DNA of 64,000 nt, from contig CP051187.1 in assembly GCA_038087035.1 (NCBI GenBank), positions 6,578,001 to 6,642,000 of the forward strand. The letters run 5' to 3'. The position numbers and the translations under genes are program-made. The stretch's first letter is position 1. Each line of letters begins with the position of its first letter. The notes beneath the pieces are model-generated. The model was not told the origin of the DNA. It saw nothing but the letters and a program-made list of their open reading frames with translations, and searched no databases. Positions 45,046 to 54,759 of this stretch are shown piece by piece. Source of the stretch: Gloeotrichia echinulata CP02 (GTDB taxonomy: Bacteria; Cyanobacteriota; Cyanobacteriia; Cyanobacteriales; Nostocaceae).

Positions 45046-46524
45046 TTGACTTTTCCTTCTCGATACTTTATAGTAATAAACGTCAACACTAAATGCAATC
45101 AAGTAGGTGATTTCCTTATACTGCTTAACTATCAGTACCGCGCTTATCCAGACACCAAGCAAAAAATCCAGCTAAACAATTGGTTAAGAATTTGTCGATA
45201 CTGGTACAACAGGCAGTTAGGAGACAGGTTCGACTGGTATCAGTATAATCGGACTGCAATTAATTTTTGTCCGTTAATTTGTTCAATACCAAAATTACGA
45301 GACAACCCCGACTATTACTCACAAAAAAAACAACTTCCTGTTATTAAGTCCGACTTGATAAAGGTAAGTCATTCTGGTGAACTACTAGACTTTACAAGTG
45401 TTCCATCTCAGACATTACAGGATGTATCCAAGCGTGTAGACTTGGCTTTTTCTCGCTTTATTGAAGGTGATTACAAAGGAAATCGTAGTGGCAAACCTCG
45501 TTTTAAAAATGCTGCGCGTTATCGCACAATAAAAATTGAAGGTCAAGCTATTACTGTCGAACGTGTTGAGCAAGAATGGCTATTTTTGTCATTTTCAAAA
45601 TTAAAAGGCTGGGTAAAGGTGCGTTTACATCGCCCATTACCTAATGGATTTATTTTAAAAAATGCTCTTTTGACAAAAAAGGCGGATGGGTGGTACGTAA
45701 CCATTTGTTTGTCAGACCCAAATATTCCTACCTTTACACCTGATGAAATTGCTCCAACTTGGGAAAACAGTCTTGGATTGGATGCAGTATTACATGAAGA
45801 TGATTATTTGGCAACTTCAGAGAATACCAAGCTACCATCGCTAAAATCTTTCTCTAAGTCCGAAAAGAGACTAGCAGATATATCCAAACGTAAATCCACC
45901 AAGAAAAAGGGCAGTAAATCACGCCGTAAATTAGCTAAAAAAGAAGCAAAAGAACATCAACGTATTGCCAGAGCTAGAATTGACCATGCTTTTAAAACTG
46001 CCCATACCTTGCTCAAAACTGGGAAGAAAGTTTTTGTATATGAAGATTTAAATTTAAGAGCTTTATCAAAGAAAAATAAAGCCAAACAAGATGAAAATGG
46101 GAAATATTTACCCAACGGTCAATCAGCTAAATCAGGATTAAATAAATCCTGGAACGATGCTGCATTTGGACAATTTTTCACAATCCTAGAATACATAGCC
46201 CGAAAAGCTGGAACTAGGACAATAGCAGTCAAACCTGCATACACATCTCAATTGCTTGCGTATCGTGATGAATTTATCTTCACTGATTGCAACATTCGTA
46301 ATTATTGGGACGAAAAAGAATCGCTTTTGGTTGATAGGGATATTAATGCCGCTATCAACGTAAAGCGCGTTGGGCTGGGACTGTTCCCAACGATAAAACG
46401 CCGTAAAGGGAATCCGGTAGTGGATGGTTCTACTACTAATAGTACCTCTAAGGAAGTTCTGGCAGCATTGCGAAATGTACCAGAAGCCTATACCGTATTT
46501 GGTACTCCAAATCGGTGTAGGTAG
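45046..46524 (+). CDS. tnpB: TnpB RNA-guided nuclease (transposon-encoded)
   Basis: Up to 492 residues; the frame opens with TTG, and the family's usual N-terminus (LLNYQYRAYPDTKQKIQLNNWLRICRYWYN) begins about 25 codons in, so the true start is uncertain. RuvC catalytic residues are present: Asp in SLGLDAVL, Glu in VYEDLNL and Asp in LLVDRDINAAINV. The region that is a CxxC...CxxC zinc finger in most TnpB proteins reads TSQLLAYRDEFIFTDCNIRNYWDE with a single Cys, a pattern I associate with a cyanobacterial subgroup. TnpB cuts DNA at the donor site under omega-RNA guidance. Confidence 0.88.
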   Translation: MTFPSRYFIVINVNTKCNQVGDFLILLNYQYRAYPDTKQKIQLNNWLRICRYWYNRQLGDRFDWYQYNRTAINFCPLICSIPKLRDNPDYYSQKKQLPVIKSDLIKVSHSGELLDFTSVPSQTLQDVSKRVDLAFSRFIEGDYKGNRSGKPRFKNAARYRTIKIEGQAITVERVEQEWLFLSFSKLKGWVKVRLHRPLPNGFILKNALLTKKADGWYVTICLSDPNIPTFTPDEIAPTWENSLGLDAVLHEDDYLATSENTKLPSLKSFSKSEKRLADISKRKSTKKKGSKSRRKLAKKEAKEHQRIARARIDHAFKTAHTLLKTGKKVFVYEDLNLRALSKKNKAKQDENGKYLPNGQSAKSGLNKSWNDAAFGQFFTILEYIARKAGTRTIAVKPAYTSQLLAYRDEFIFTDCNIRNYWDEKESLLVDRDINAAINVKRVGLGLFPTIKRRKGNPVVDGSTTNSTSKEVLAALRNVPEAYTVFGTPNRCR

Positions 46525-46529
46525 TTCAC

Positions 46530-46966
46530 TAGTTTTAACACCATTAACGCGATTAATTGTTGGGACATCCATCGGTAGCACTGCCGCGTTAGTACCCCTG
46601 ACTCTCGCCGCCATCCCATTTTTTGCCCGAATTGCCGAAACCAGCCTCTTAGAAGTAGATAAGGGACTTGTAGAAGCAGCCCAGGCTATGGGTTGTAACT
46701 ATTGGCAAATCATCTTTAAAGTCCTGATTCCCGAAGCCTTCCCATCTTTAGTATTGGGTGGCACAATCCTCATCGTGAGTTTACTTAATTCTTCGGCAAT
46801 GGCTGGGGCGGTCGGTGGCGGTGGATTAGGTAATTTGGCAATTCAATATGGCTACCAACGGTTTGATGTTGGGGTGATGTTTTCTACTATTGCGACATTG
46901 ATTGTCCTGGTACAGATTATACAGCTTGTAGGCGATCGCCTGGCACAGCAGATGCGAAAGAAATAG
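46530..46966 (+). pseudogene. metI: metI 3' fragment
   Basis: Encodes the C-terminal two thirds of the permease: PLTRLIVGTSIGSTAALVPLTLAAIPFFARIAE, the EAA-loop signature GLVEAAQAMGCNYWQIIFKVLIPEAFPSL, and the last membrane segments ending RLAQQMRKK. It has no start of its own in frame with the 5' part. Confidence 0.88.
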
Positions 46967-47032
46967 GACAAGGGAGAGAAGGGACGTAATAACAAATGAC
47001 AACTAACAACTGACAAAAAAGGAGTTGAACAG

Positions 47033-47233
47033 ATGTTTTTTGGTCAAATTGAGAGAGAATGCTTGGATAACGAATTTTGGTCACTCTCGTACAAGACTAA
47101 ATTACCAGAGCGTCTACAGTTGTTAGTTGATCAAGAACAGGGAATATGCGATATCTGGGAATACCAGCAACAGCCTAATGATTTGCTTCGGTCTCGCAAC
47201 AGGGCAAACAAGGCGATTGTGAAACCAGATTAA
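47033..47233 (+). CDS. Small hypothetical protein
   Basis: A 66-residue protein with a good ribosome binding site (AAAGGAG, eight bases before ATG). It is charged and soluble with no recognisable motif (MFFGQIERECLDNEFW...). It follows the metI remnant by 66 bases and converges on the second monooxygenase. It could be a real small gene or the start of a truncated one. Confidence 0.45.
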   Translation: MFFGQIERECLDNEFWSLSYKTKLPERLQLLVDQEQGICDIWEYQQQPNDLLRSRNRANKAIVKPD

Positions 47234-47239
47234 GTCTCC

Positions 47240-48424
47240 TCAAAGCCTGAGTCCCGCCTGCTTCATTAGCGGTAGGATCTGATCGCCGAAAAATTCCAGG
47301 TCTGGTTGGAAGTCAAAAAAGCTCAACTGCAACCCGTCAACACCAGCCTCCTTCAGCAACAGGAACTGCTCAACCACCTGCTCTGGCGTGCCAATCACCT
47401 CAATGTTACCGCCAATAGCACGGCGTTTGGGTGCATCCTTGTCTTGGCGTCCCTTCCAAGCGTGGGCGTCGCTGTCGAAGCGTCCAAAGCCCAGAGGCGT
47501 ATCTGGGTCGGCGTGGGCGACGATCGCATCGTAATAAGCCCCAGTCTCGGCCTCGGTCTGGCGGCTGATCACCATCGGGTTGAGGAGAGTACGTACAGAG
47601 CGGCCGATATCACTCGCTGCTTGCTTAATCCGCGCCGTGTGGGCTGGTAGCAATTCAATGGCGCTTTTGAAGTCAGATCCCCCAGGGCTAGTGATGAACA
47701 CGATGTCAGAGTATCGCGCCGCGAAAGAGATGCCGGCATCCGAACCAGTGGCGTTAACAAGTACCGGGCGGCCGTATTTCGGCTTGGGTGTGACGAAAGC
47801 ATCCTTCAGCTTCCACGATGACTCGCCCTGAAACGAGAAGTTATCATCGTCATTCCACAAGCGCTGCAATACTTCGATGAACTCAGATGCGAGTTCATAG
47901 CGGCGGTCATGCTCAATCCGATTCCAGCCGAACATCTCGTGTTCAACTGCGCGGTGACCAGTCACTACATTGATGCCCCAGCGGCTACTGGATATATGGT
48001 CTAGGGTTGCGCCGTACTTGGCTAAGTGCAGCGGATGCAGTGGTCCATATAGTACATGGATGGTAGAAATCAGTAGTATCTTCTGCGTTAGGCTTGTCAG
48101 CGCGGCGGTGGTGACAAAGGAGTCTAGTGCCTGTCCGTTGAGGACGCCGCCATAGCCGCCCTTGGGTAGCCACTGCGACAGCGCAAACACCAAATCAAAG
48201 CCCAGGGACTCGGCACGTAACACCAGGGCTTTGTTGTATTCAAAGCTCCAGTCGGTAGTACGCGGTAGGGTGGAGGCGCTCCAACCCCCTGCCTGGATTG
48301 GGAGGAAAAGACCGAGCAGAATCGGCTGTTTCAGCGCCAGAGAAAGGGGGCTATCAGCAAAGTCTGTGGGAGCCGCAAAGCGTTCCCAGCCTACGAGAGA
48401 ACCGGGGTGGTGGCTAAGGGTCAT
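47240..48424 (-). CDS. LLM-class flavin monooxygenase, RutA/SfnG-like, GC-rich
   Basis: A 394-residue TIM-barrel flavoprotein. LGLFLPIQAGGW, FDLVFALSQWLPKGGYGG, SRWGINVVTG, VLVNATGSDAGISFAARYSDIVF and GVDGLQLSFFDF follow the pattern of RutA and dimethylsulfone monooxygenases, which use reduced FMN and oxygen. The substrate is not determined; the context suggests an organosulfur compound. By eye the gene is much richer in G and C than its neighbours, with codons such as GCG, CGC and GTC, so recent transfer is likely. Operator B lies about 50 bases upstream of its start. Confidence 0.85.
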   Translation of the reverse strand: MTLSHHPGSLVGWERFAAPTDFADSPLSLALKQPILLGLFLPIQAGGWSASTLPRTTDWSFEYNKALVLRAESLGFDLVFALSQWLPKGGYGGVLNGQALDSFVTTAALTSLTQKILLISTIHVLYGPLHPLHLAKYGATLDHISSSRWGINVVTGHRAVEHEMFGWNRIEHDRRYELASEFIEVLQRLWNDDDNFSFQGESSWKLKDAFVTPKPKYGRPVLVNATGSDAGISFAARYSDIVFITSPGGSDFKSAIELLPAHTARIKQAASDIGRSVRTLLNPMVISRQTEAETGAYYDAIVAHADPDTPLGFGRFDSDAHAWKGRQDKDAPKRRAIGGNIEVIGTPEQVVEQFLLLKEAGVDGLQLSFFDFQPDLEFFGDQILPLMKQAGLRL

Positions 48425-48471
48425 CGTGCAAAGAAGTCCTGTATTTGAACGTTGAGAAAAATTATATAGGT

Positions 48472-48505
48472 AAACTACGGTTTATTGATAGATTTACCGT
48501 AGTTT
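48472..48505. promoter_or_regulatory. Candidate organosulfur operator B (13-8-13 palindrome)
   Basis: Arms AAACTACGGTTTA and TTTACCGTAGTTT (11 of 13 complementary) with the spacer TTGATAGA, identical to that of operator A at 40458. It lies 48-81 bases upstream of the minus-strand monooxygenase start. Confidence 0.65.
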
Positions 48506-48507
48506 TT

Positions 48508-48669
48508 CAAAAAAGCTGGATTAAAGCCCTGGGATTTTTGGGCGATCGCCTCGGTAACAAATCGATAGAGTTAGAAGTTGAGGCCAATGGGAAAAAGCTC
48601 AAAGTCAAAGTCAAAGCCAGCAGTCGAGAAGATTTAGAACAAATCGGGATTTTCACCCAATTCTCTTAA
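48508..48669 (+). pseudogene. Fragment of a small cyanobacterial protein
   Basis: The plus-strand frame reads LGFLGDRLGNKSIELEVEANGKKLKVKVKASSREDLEQ. This resembles the tail of small proteins often seen beside caspase- or NACHT-type genes in cyanobacteria (IELEVEANGKKLKVKASSRE pattern). There is no credible start codon after the operator, and the end runs antisense into the Uma2 gene. Low certainty. Confidence 0.4.
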
Positions 48670-49416
48670 TTTAGCCGCTAACCGGTCGGCTCGTGCTTTT
48701 GCTTCCTCCTCTCGTGCTTTCGCTTCCTCCTCTCTTGCTAGTGCGGCTTCTGCTTGTGCTTTGGCTGCTTCTTCTGGTAACAAAACCAAATTTCCAGCTA
48801 CATCATAAAACCGCAACCATATTGCAGTTTCTCTATCTATAGTTCCTTCCCACGTTCCCAACCAGAAATTTAAACGTCTACACCATAGCCAATTGCGCTC
48901 ATTTGGAATTAAAGGCTGGTATTGTTGATTATCATCTAAATGCCATCCCTGCAAAGAATTAGGGTCAAAGGGGTCCAAGACAAAATAATCTGAGGTATGG
49001 AAAGTTTGTTCGTAAAGATTTTTCTTAATGCCTTTATCTATTACTGCGGTAGATGGTGACATTAATTCCACAATCACATCAGGATAACGACCATTTTCTT
49101 CCCACACTACCCAACCTTGTCTTGGGTTATTACCGTCAACATTCAACACAGCAAAAAAATCCGGGCCGCGAAAGTCACGGTTACGAACTTGGGTACTGCT
49201 GTAATAAATAAACATATTTCCCCCAGTAAAATAATCATTGCGCTCAGTCCAAGCTTGCTGCAATGACCGAATGAGGACATTCATCGCAATCCGGTGACGA
49301 TTTGATTCCAAGGGTTCACCATCATCAAATATTAAATCTGTAGGTGGCATGGGGGGTTCCCAGTCCACAACGGCTGTTGGTTGCAATATCGCTGCTGTTT
49401 GGTTTTCAGTAGTCAT
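48634..49416 (-). CDS. Uma2 family protein (DUF820, restriction-endonuclease fold)
   Basis: A 260-residue Uma2/DUF820 protein: MPPTDLIFDDGEPLESNRHR at the N-terminus, then VRNRDFRGPDFFAVLNVD and GRYPDVIVELMSPSTAVIDKGIKKNLYEQ, which carry the D...E-x-hydrophobic core of the PD-(D/E)xK fold. YFVLDPFDPNSLQGWHLD follows. The C-terminus is an Ala/Glu/Lys coiled coil with two AREEEAKA-type repeats. Such genes are extremely numerous in cyanobacteria; biological function unknown. Confidence 0.9.
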   Translation of the reverse strand: MTTENQTAAILQPTAVVDWEPPMPPTDLIFDDGEPLESNRHRIAMNVLIRSLQQAWTERNDYFTGGNMFIYYSSTQVRNRDFRGPDFFAVLNVDGNNPRQGWVVWEENGRYPDVIVELMSPSTAVIDKGIKKNLYEQTFHTSDYFVLDPFDPNSLQGWHLDDNQQYQPLIPNERNWLWCRRLNFWLGTWEGTIDRETAIWLRFYDVAGNLVLLPEEAAKAQAEAALAREEEAKAREEEAKARADRLAAKLRELGENPDLF

Positions 49417-49485
49417 GAGCGATCGCCTTTCTCATTAAGCCCTAAAATTCCATCTTAAGCGCAGAGTAGGAAGTTAGCAGTTGTC

Positions 49486-50745
49486 CTAATATTCTTGCAA
49501 TGCTCCTAGCTTGGCAATACCCGGCCAGATCACAGCTACAGCAATCACTACAAAAATTGTGCCAATTCCACCACCAACTACAGAGATAACTGGGCCGAAT
49601 AAAGCTGCTGTCAAGCCCGATTCAAAGCCTCCTAACTCATTGGAGGCACTAATAAATACACTATTAATTGCCGCAACCCGACCACGTAAATGATCTGGGG
49701 TTCTAATCTGCACTAAGGTGTGGCGAATCACAACGCTAATCGTGTCTAGTGCGCCACTCAGCACTAGCATCAAGAGTGACAGCCAAAACCATCGCGACAA
49801 CCCAAAGATAATTGTTACCACCCCAAAGCCAACTACTGACCAGAGTAAAGCAGGCCCAGCTTTGCGTAAGGGTGGTAGATATGCTAGTAAAACTGCCATA
49901 AATAAGGCCCCTATCGAGGGGGCTGCTTGGAGGTAGCCTAACTCTAATGGACCGACTCGTAAAATATCCCTGGCGAAGATCGGTAGTAGCGCGATCGCAC
50001 CCCCCAACAACACTGCAAACATATCCAAGGTAATCGCTGCTAAAATCAATTGATTTTCCCAGACGAACTTAGCCCCGGCTGACAAGGCTTTGAGTGAGAT
50101 TGGTTCTTTGGCTTGAATGGTTTCTTGTTTTGAGAGCGCCGCAGTTAAGATAAAACACATCAAACTAGCGATCGCCGCCAACACATAGACCCCTGTGGCA
50201 CCTCCCAACAAAGCAATACCAAATCCTCCCAAAGCCGGGCCAATGACTGAGGCTAACTGAAAGCTACTACTATTCCAAGTAGCTGCATTGGTAAAAGCAC
50301 TAACAGGTATAAATTGCCACATCAAGGCATCACTGGCTGGTTTCAAAAACGCTTTAGCAATCCCTGTAAAAACTAAGCAAACATAAAATAAAATGACTGC
50401 GCCTTTAGTCCATGAAAGTAGACCCAAAGTTAGGGAACATAAAACTAATAAAAATACTGATAATAACACTATGAGTTTGCGATCACGGCGATCGGCGACA
50501 TCGCCAGCAATTAAGGTCAGAGCAATCATCGGTAAGACTTGGGCTAACCCCACACCACCTAACGCTAAAGCTGAATTTGTCCGCTCGTAGAGCTCCCAAC
50601 CAATGGCTACAGTCTGCATTTGTGACCCGATGAACAAAAGTACACGCCCAATCATAAATAGTCGATAATCTCGAAACCGTAAGGCGGCAAAAGGATCATG
50701 TTGTGCAGGCGTACTATTGGGTAAGTTTCTTTTCTGTTTGCTCAA
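49486..50745 (-). CDS. MFS transporter, EntS-like (MFS_3)
   Basis: A 419-residue permease with about 12 membrane segments. The conserved MFS loop between segments 2 and 3 is GDVADRRDRKLIVLLS. FAALRFRDYRLFMIGRVLLFIGSQMQTVAIGWELYERTNS at the N-terminus is typical of the enterobactin exporter-like MFS_3 family. The cargo is unknown; siderophores, drugs or peptides are all possible. It stands alone on the minus strand. Confidence 0.88.
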   Translation of the reverse strand: MSKQKRNLPNSTPAQHDPFAALRFRDYRLFMIGRVLLFIGSQMQTVAIGWELYERTNSALALGGVGLAQVLPMIALTLIAGDVADRRDRKLIVLLSVFLLVLCSLTLGLLSWTKGAVILFYVCLVFTGIAKAFLKPASDALMWQFIPVSAFTNAATWNSSSFQLASVIGPALGGFGIALLGGATGVYVLAAIASLMCFILTAALSKQETIQAKEPISLKALSAGAKFVWENQLILAAITLDMFAVLLGGAIALLPIFARDILRVGPLELGYLQAAPSIGALFMAVLLAYLPPLRKAGPALLWSVVGFGVVTIIFGLSRWFWLSLLMLVLSGALDTISVVIRHTLVQIRTPDHLRGRVAAINSVFISASNELGGFESGLTAALFGPVISVVGGGIGTIFVVIAVAVIWPGIAKLGALQEY

Positions 50746-50924
50746 GGTAAGTCACCTGTAGGTATGATAAAATTGATCTAATATGTATGCAAGAACACTT
50801 GCCCGAAAATTAATACCCACAATGATGGTTGCAAGGCTCGCACTACCAAATCAGTGGGATCATCCCCGCGTTTGAGCAGTTTCATCTTCGCAATCACAAG
50901 CTTTTTAGCGCCCACCTACTTAGG

Positions 50925-51716
50925 TTAATAAACTAACTTCCAACTCACCATACCTAAGATAGCGTAAATCACAATGCGGAGTGTATTTTGAGGTATCATT
51001 TGGCAAAGTTTTGCACCAATCATCACCCCGGGAACTGTACCAATCCAAATTGGGATTACTAAGCCCCAGTTCACTGTTCCTAATAATATATGTCCGATGG
51101 AGGTGAATAACAACAAAATTGCTGCTTGTGCTAAATCTGTACCTACTAATTTCTGCGACTCAAGCTGAAAAAAGGCAATCAGCACTATCGCAAACATTGA
51201 ACCAGAAGAGACACTAGTTATCCCCACCATACAGCCTAAAAAGGCTCCCAAAGCTAGGGTTTGGATTCTACCTAAGTTAGTATTTAAGTCAAATTTGGGT
51301 GGTTCGGGTAATTCCAAATTAGGGAAAAATATCTTGAGAAGTAGTTGTGTCACCCCTAAACAGGTAACTAATAAAATCATCACGCCAATTAATCGGAGGA
51401 GAATATCATCTAGATTGAAATTTTCTGTATGTTTTAACAGGTATAAAATTCCTACTCCTGTTAGTGAACCGGGAACACTTCCCAAGGCTAGCCATGTGAC
51501 AACTGGTACATCAATTGTTTGCTGTTCCCAATGTTTAAATCCGCCGATAACCTTCATTAAAGTTGCAGCTACTACATCAGAACTCACTGCAACAGCAGGC
51601 GGTACTTGAAATACAAAAATTAACATTGGTGTGATAAGAGAAGCTCCACCAACGCCTGTCAAACCAACAATAATACCGATGAAAAGGCTTAGTAATGGTA
51701 ATAATAAAAAGTCCAT
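50925..51716 (-). CDS. TauE/SafE family permease
   Basis: A 263-residue membrane protein of eight or so segments with the TauE/SafE signature in both halves: LFIGIIVGLTGVGGASLITPMLIFVF and LALGAFLGCMVGITSVSSGSMFAIVLIAFF, then GTDLAQAAILL. Members export or import sulfite, sulfoacetate or other anions, though many are uncharacterised. With the nearby organosulfur genes, sulfite export is plausible but unproven. A second TauE gene is at 58232. Confidence 0.88.
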   Translation of the reverse strand: MDFLLLPLLSLFIGIIVGLTGVGGASLITPMLIFVFQVPPAVAVSSDVVAATLMKVIGGFKHWEQQTIDVPVVTWLALGSVPGSLTGVGILYLLKHTENFNLDDILLRLIGVMILLVTCLGVTQLLLKIFFPNLELPEPPKFDLNTNLGRIQTLALGAFLGCMVGITSVSSGSMFAIVLIAFFQLESQKLVGTDLAQAAILLLFTSIGHILLGTVNWGLVIPIWIGTVPGVMIGAKLCQMIPQNTLRIVIYAILGMVSWKLVY

Positions 51717-51827
51717 ATTACTCTTAATAAGATAGGATGTGGAATTACTGAATCTCTGACTGAAAATAAGCTTTTGCTTCTCTACTAAGTAAGTCCTTGT
51801 TACAGAACTTTAGGGTTTTATTCCCCA

Positions 51828-51854
51828 TAAAAAAACCCCGGCTAACTACCGGGG
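51828..51854 (-). terminator. Rho-independent terminator overlapping the gene end
   Basis: On the minus strand the stem CCCCGG (51849-51854) pairs with CCGGGG (51836-51841) around a seven-base loop, followed by a run of eight T. The stop codon of the 51842 gene is in the loop, so the last codons form one arm of the hairpin. Confidence 0.88.
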
Positions 51855-52306
51855 AATAGTGCTGGAGTATCAAGAATATTGAAATGTATCAATATGAGAA
51901 TCACTATGGTATAGACCGTTGAAGAGCCTAAACCCATCAATAGCTCTTTTTTGAGGTTGCGTTCTTTAGGTTGGCCTTGAACAACGTCTACAAGCCCTAC
52001 TTGCATCAAAAGAATCCCTGCTATGTTAGAGAGCCAGTAGCCGAGGATTGAACAAGGTATCAGTAAATTTGGCGAGAACAAACTACAGAGATAACCAAAC
52101 CCATAAGCTATTGGTAGATTGAAAAACAGGTCATTCCACCAAGACATGGGTGACAGCAAAAATCCAATTACCACAAAAAATCCGCCTCTGAGTCTTTTGA
52201 GCATGATTCCTATATTCCATCCCTCTGGAACTGTCTGTAGTGGGTGTTCAGTATAAAATTCCTCTTTTGAGTTATATTTACTGCTATTTGCATACGTGTT
52301 ATCCAT
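51842..52306 (-). CDS. Small membrane protein of unknown function
   Basis: A 154-residue protein. I chose ATG at 52306 because GGAG lies seven bases before it; an upstream TTG adds five residues. The N-terminal 40 residues are soluble (TEHPLQTVPEGWNIGIMLKRLRGG), then three or four membrane segments follow (FFVVIGFLLSPMSWWNDLFFNL, YLCSLFSPNLLIPCSILGYWL, VYTIVILILIHFNIL). I do not recognise the family. Terminated by the hairpin at 51828. Confidence 0.72.
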   Translation of the reverse strand: MDNTYANSSKYNSKEEFYTEHPLQTVPEGWNIGIMLKRLRGGFFVVIGFLLSPMSWWNDLFFNLPIAYGFGYLCSLFSPNLLIPCSILGYWLSNIAGILLMQVGLVDVVQGQPKERNLKKELLMGLGSSTVYTIVILILIHFNILDTPALFPGS

Positions 52307-53282
<976 letters not shown>

Positions 53283-54758
53283 ATGAAGGAAATGATGGCT
53301 ATGACAAGTGAAGGAAAACTAAATGCTAGTATTCACGGCTTAAAAAGAGAGTGTCTTTCATATGGGGAAATTCTGGCTCAATCAGTCGCCGTAATTGCAC
53401 CAACTACTACACCGGCTGCAAATTTAGGGTTGATATTTGCCTCTTCAGGAAATGGTACATGGTTAAGTTTCTTAATCGGTTTGATTGGACTGGTGTTTGT
53501 CAGTTTCAACATCAACCAATTCGCCAGTCGTACGGCTTCTCCGGGTTCGCTGTATACCTACATCGCCAAGGGTCTCGGTTCCACAGCAGGTGTGATATGT
53601 GGCTGGGGGTTGATATTGGCGTATTTGTTTACAGGGATGTCGGTCTTATGTGGGTTTGCTAACTTTGGTCAAACCTTGTTGAGTCATATTGGGATTCAAA
53701 CCCATATTCTGACGCTGTTGGGGTTGGGAACTGCGATCGCCTGGTACGCTGCATATAAGGACATTCAGCTATCAGCAAAAGCCATGCTGTGGTTAGAGGG
53801 AATCTCTGTAGGATTGATTGCGATTTTAGGATTGATTGTTTGGATACACAATGGCTTTGCAATTGACATGTCCCAACTCACCCTAAAAGGTGCAACTCCT
53901 AGTGGTGTAGCAATGGGGATTGTCTTGGTGGTGTTTGGTTTTTCCGGCTTTGAAAGTGCAACTTCTTTAGGTGATGAAGCGCAAAAGCCCTTGAAAAACA
54001 TTCCCAAAGCAGTGATTCAAAGCGCTCTACAAGCTGGTTTGTTCTTCATCCTCATGGCTTACATTGAAGTTCTGGGTTTCGGTAATAGTTCCGTTGACTT
54101 AGCGAAAACCGAAGAACCGCTATCATTTTTAGCAAATCAAGCAGGTGTAGGCTTTTTGGGAGAACTAATTGCTTTAGGCGCACTGCTATCATTCTTCGCC
54201 TGTATCCTCGCTTGTATCAATCCAGCGGCCAGAATCTTCTTTATGATGGCGCGTCACGGTTTAATTCACGCTTCACTGGGTAAAGCCCATGATGATAACC
54301 TGACACCCCATACAGCGATCGCTTTATCATCCTTAATTACATTTTTCATCCCAGCTTCCATGAACCTATTCGGACTCAAACCCTTTGAGAGCATGGGTTA
54401 TCTGGGAACCATTTGTACCTATGGATTCTTGCTGGTGTACATTCTAGTTTGCCTCGCAGCGCCAGTATATCTATATAGGATAGGAAAGTTGCGATCGCTA
54501 GACATAGTATTCTCTGCCTTAGGCGTAGCTTTTATGATGATCCCCATAGTAGGGACCGTGGGGATTCCTGGTAGTAGCCTCTTCCCTGTACCAGAAGCAC
54601 CTTACAACGCCTTTCCTTATCTATTCTTGCTCTACCTGAGTGCAGGTTATGGATGGTTCATCATCCAAAAGCAACGTTATCCAAAAATGGTCAAGAAAAT
54701 GGAGCGCGCGATTGAAGCTATTCACGTCAGATTTAATGAAGTAGGGAGTAGGGACTAG
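53283..54758 (+). CDS. APC family amino acid permease
   Basis: A 491-residue transporter with about 12 membrane segments. Segment 1 carries the substrate-binding GxG-like region (VIAPTTTPAANLGLIFASSGNGTW), followed by SRTASPGSLYTYIAKGLGSTAGVICGWGL and VFGFSGFESATSLGDEAQKPLKNIPKAV, the hallmark of the APC (amino acid-polyamine-organocation) family. The cargo is unknown. Several ATG codons lie close together (53283, 53292, 53295, 53301); AAGGA at 53287 favours 53301. Confidence 0.9.
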   Translation: MKEMMAMTSEGKLNASIHGLKRECLSYGEILAQSVAVIAPTTTPAANLGLIFASSGNGTWLSFLIGLIGLVFVSFNINQFASRTASPGSLYTYIAKGLGSTAGVICGWGLILAYLFTGMSVLCGFANFGQTLLSHIGIQTHILTLLGLGTAIAWYAAYKDIQLSAKAMLWLEGISVGLIAILGLIVWIHNGFAIDMSQLTLKGATPSGVAMGIVLVVFGFSGFESATSLGDEAQKPLKNIPKAVIQSALQAGLFFILMAYIEVLGFGNSSVDLAKTEEPLSFLANQAGVGFLGELIALGALLSFFACILACINPAARIFFMMARHGLIHASLGKAHDDNLTPHTAIALSSLITFFIPASMNLFGLKPFESMGYLGTICTYGFLLVYILVCLAAPVYLYRIGKLRSLDIVFSALGVAFMMIPIVGTVGIPGSSLFPVPEAPYNAFPYLFLLYLSAGYGWFIIQKQRYPKMVKKMERAIEAIHVRFNEVGSRD

Positions 54759-54759
54759 G

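Larger units (their letters stand above)
44881..46529 (+). mobile_element. IS200/IS605-type TnpB-only element inside metI
   Basis: About 1.65 kb carrying a tnpB gene but no tnpA. The left boundary lies between about 44869 and 44881. The right end is taken as GGTAGTTCAC at 46529, a terminus typical of cyanobacterial TnpB elements; the split permease resumes directly after it. A 12-bp perfect hairpin lies at 44943-44988. The 3' end of tnpB and the right end should form the omega RNA, whose guide would be the flanking metI sequence. Without TnpA it cannot move by itself. Confidence 0.82.

Noticed and set aside
47306..48455. Several open frames on the plus strand opposite the GC-rich monooxygenase
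   Set aside because: They are explained by the high GC content and have no start signals or recognisable protein features.
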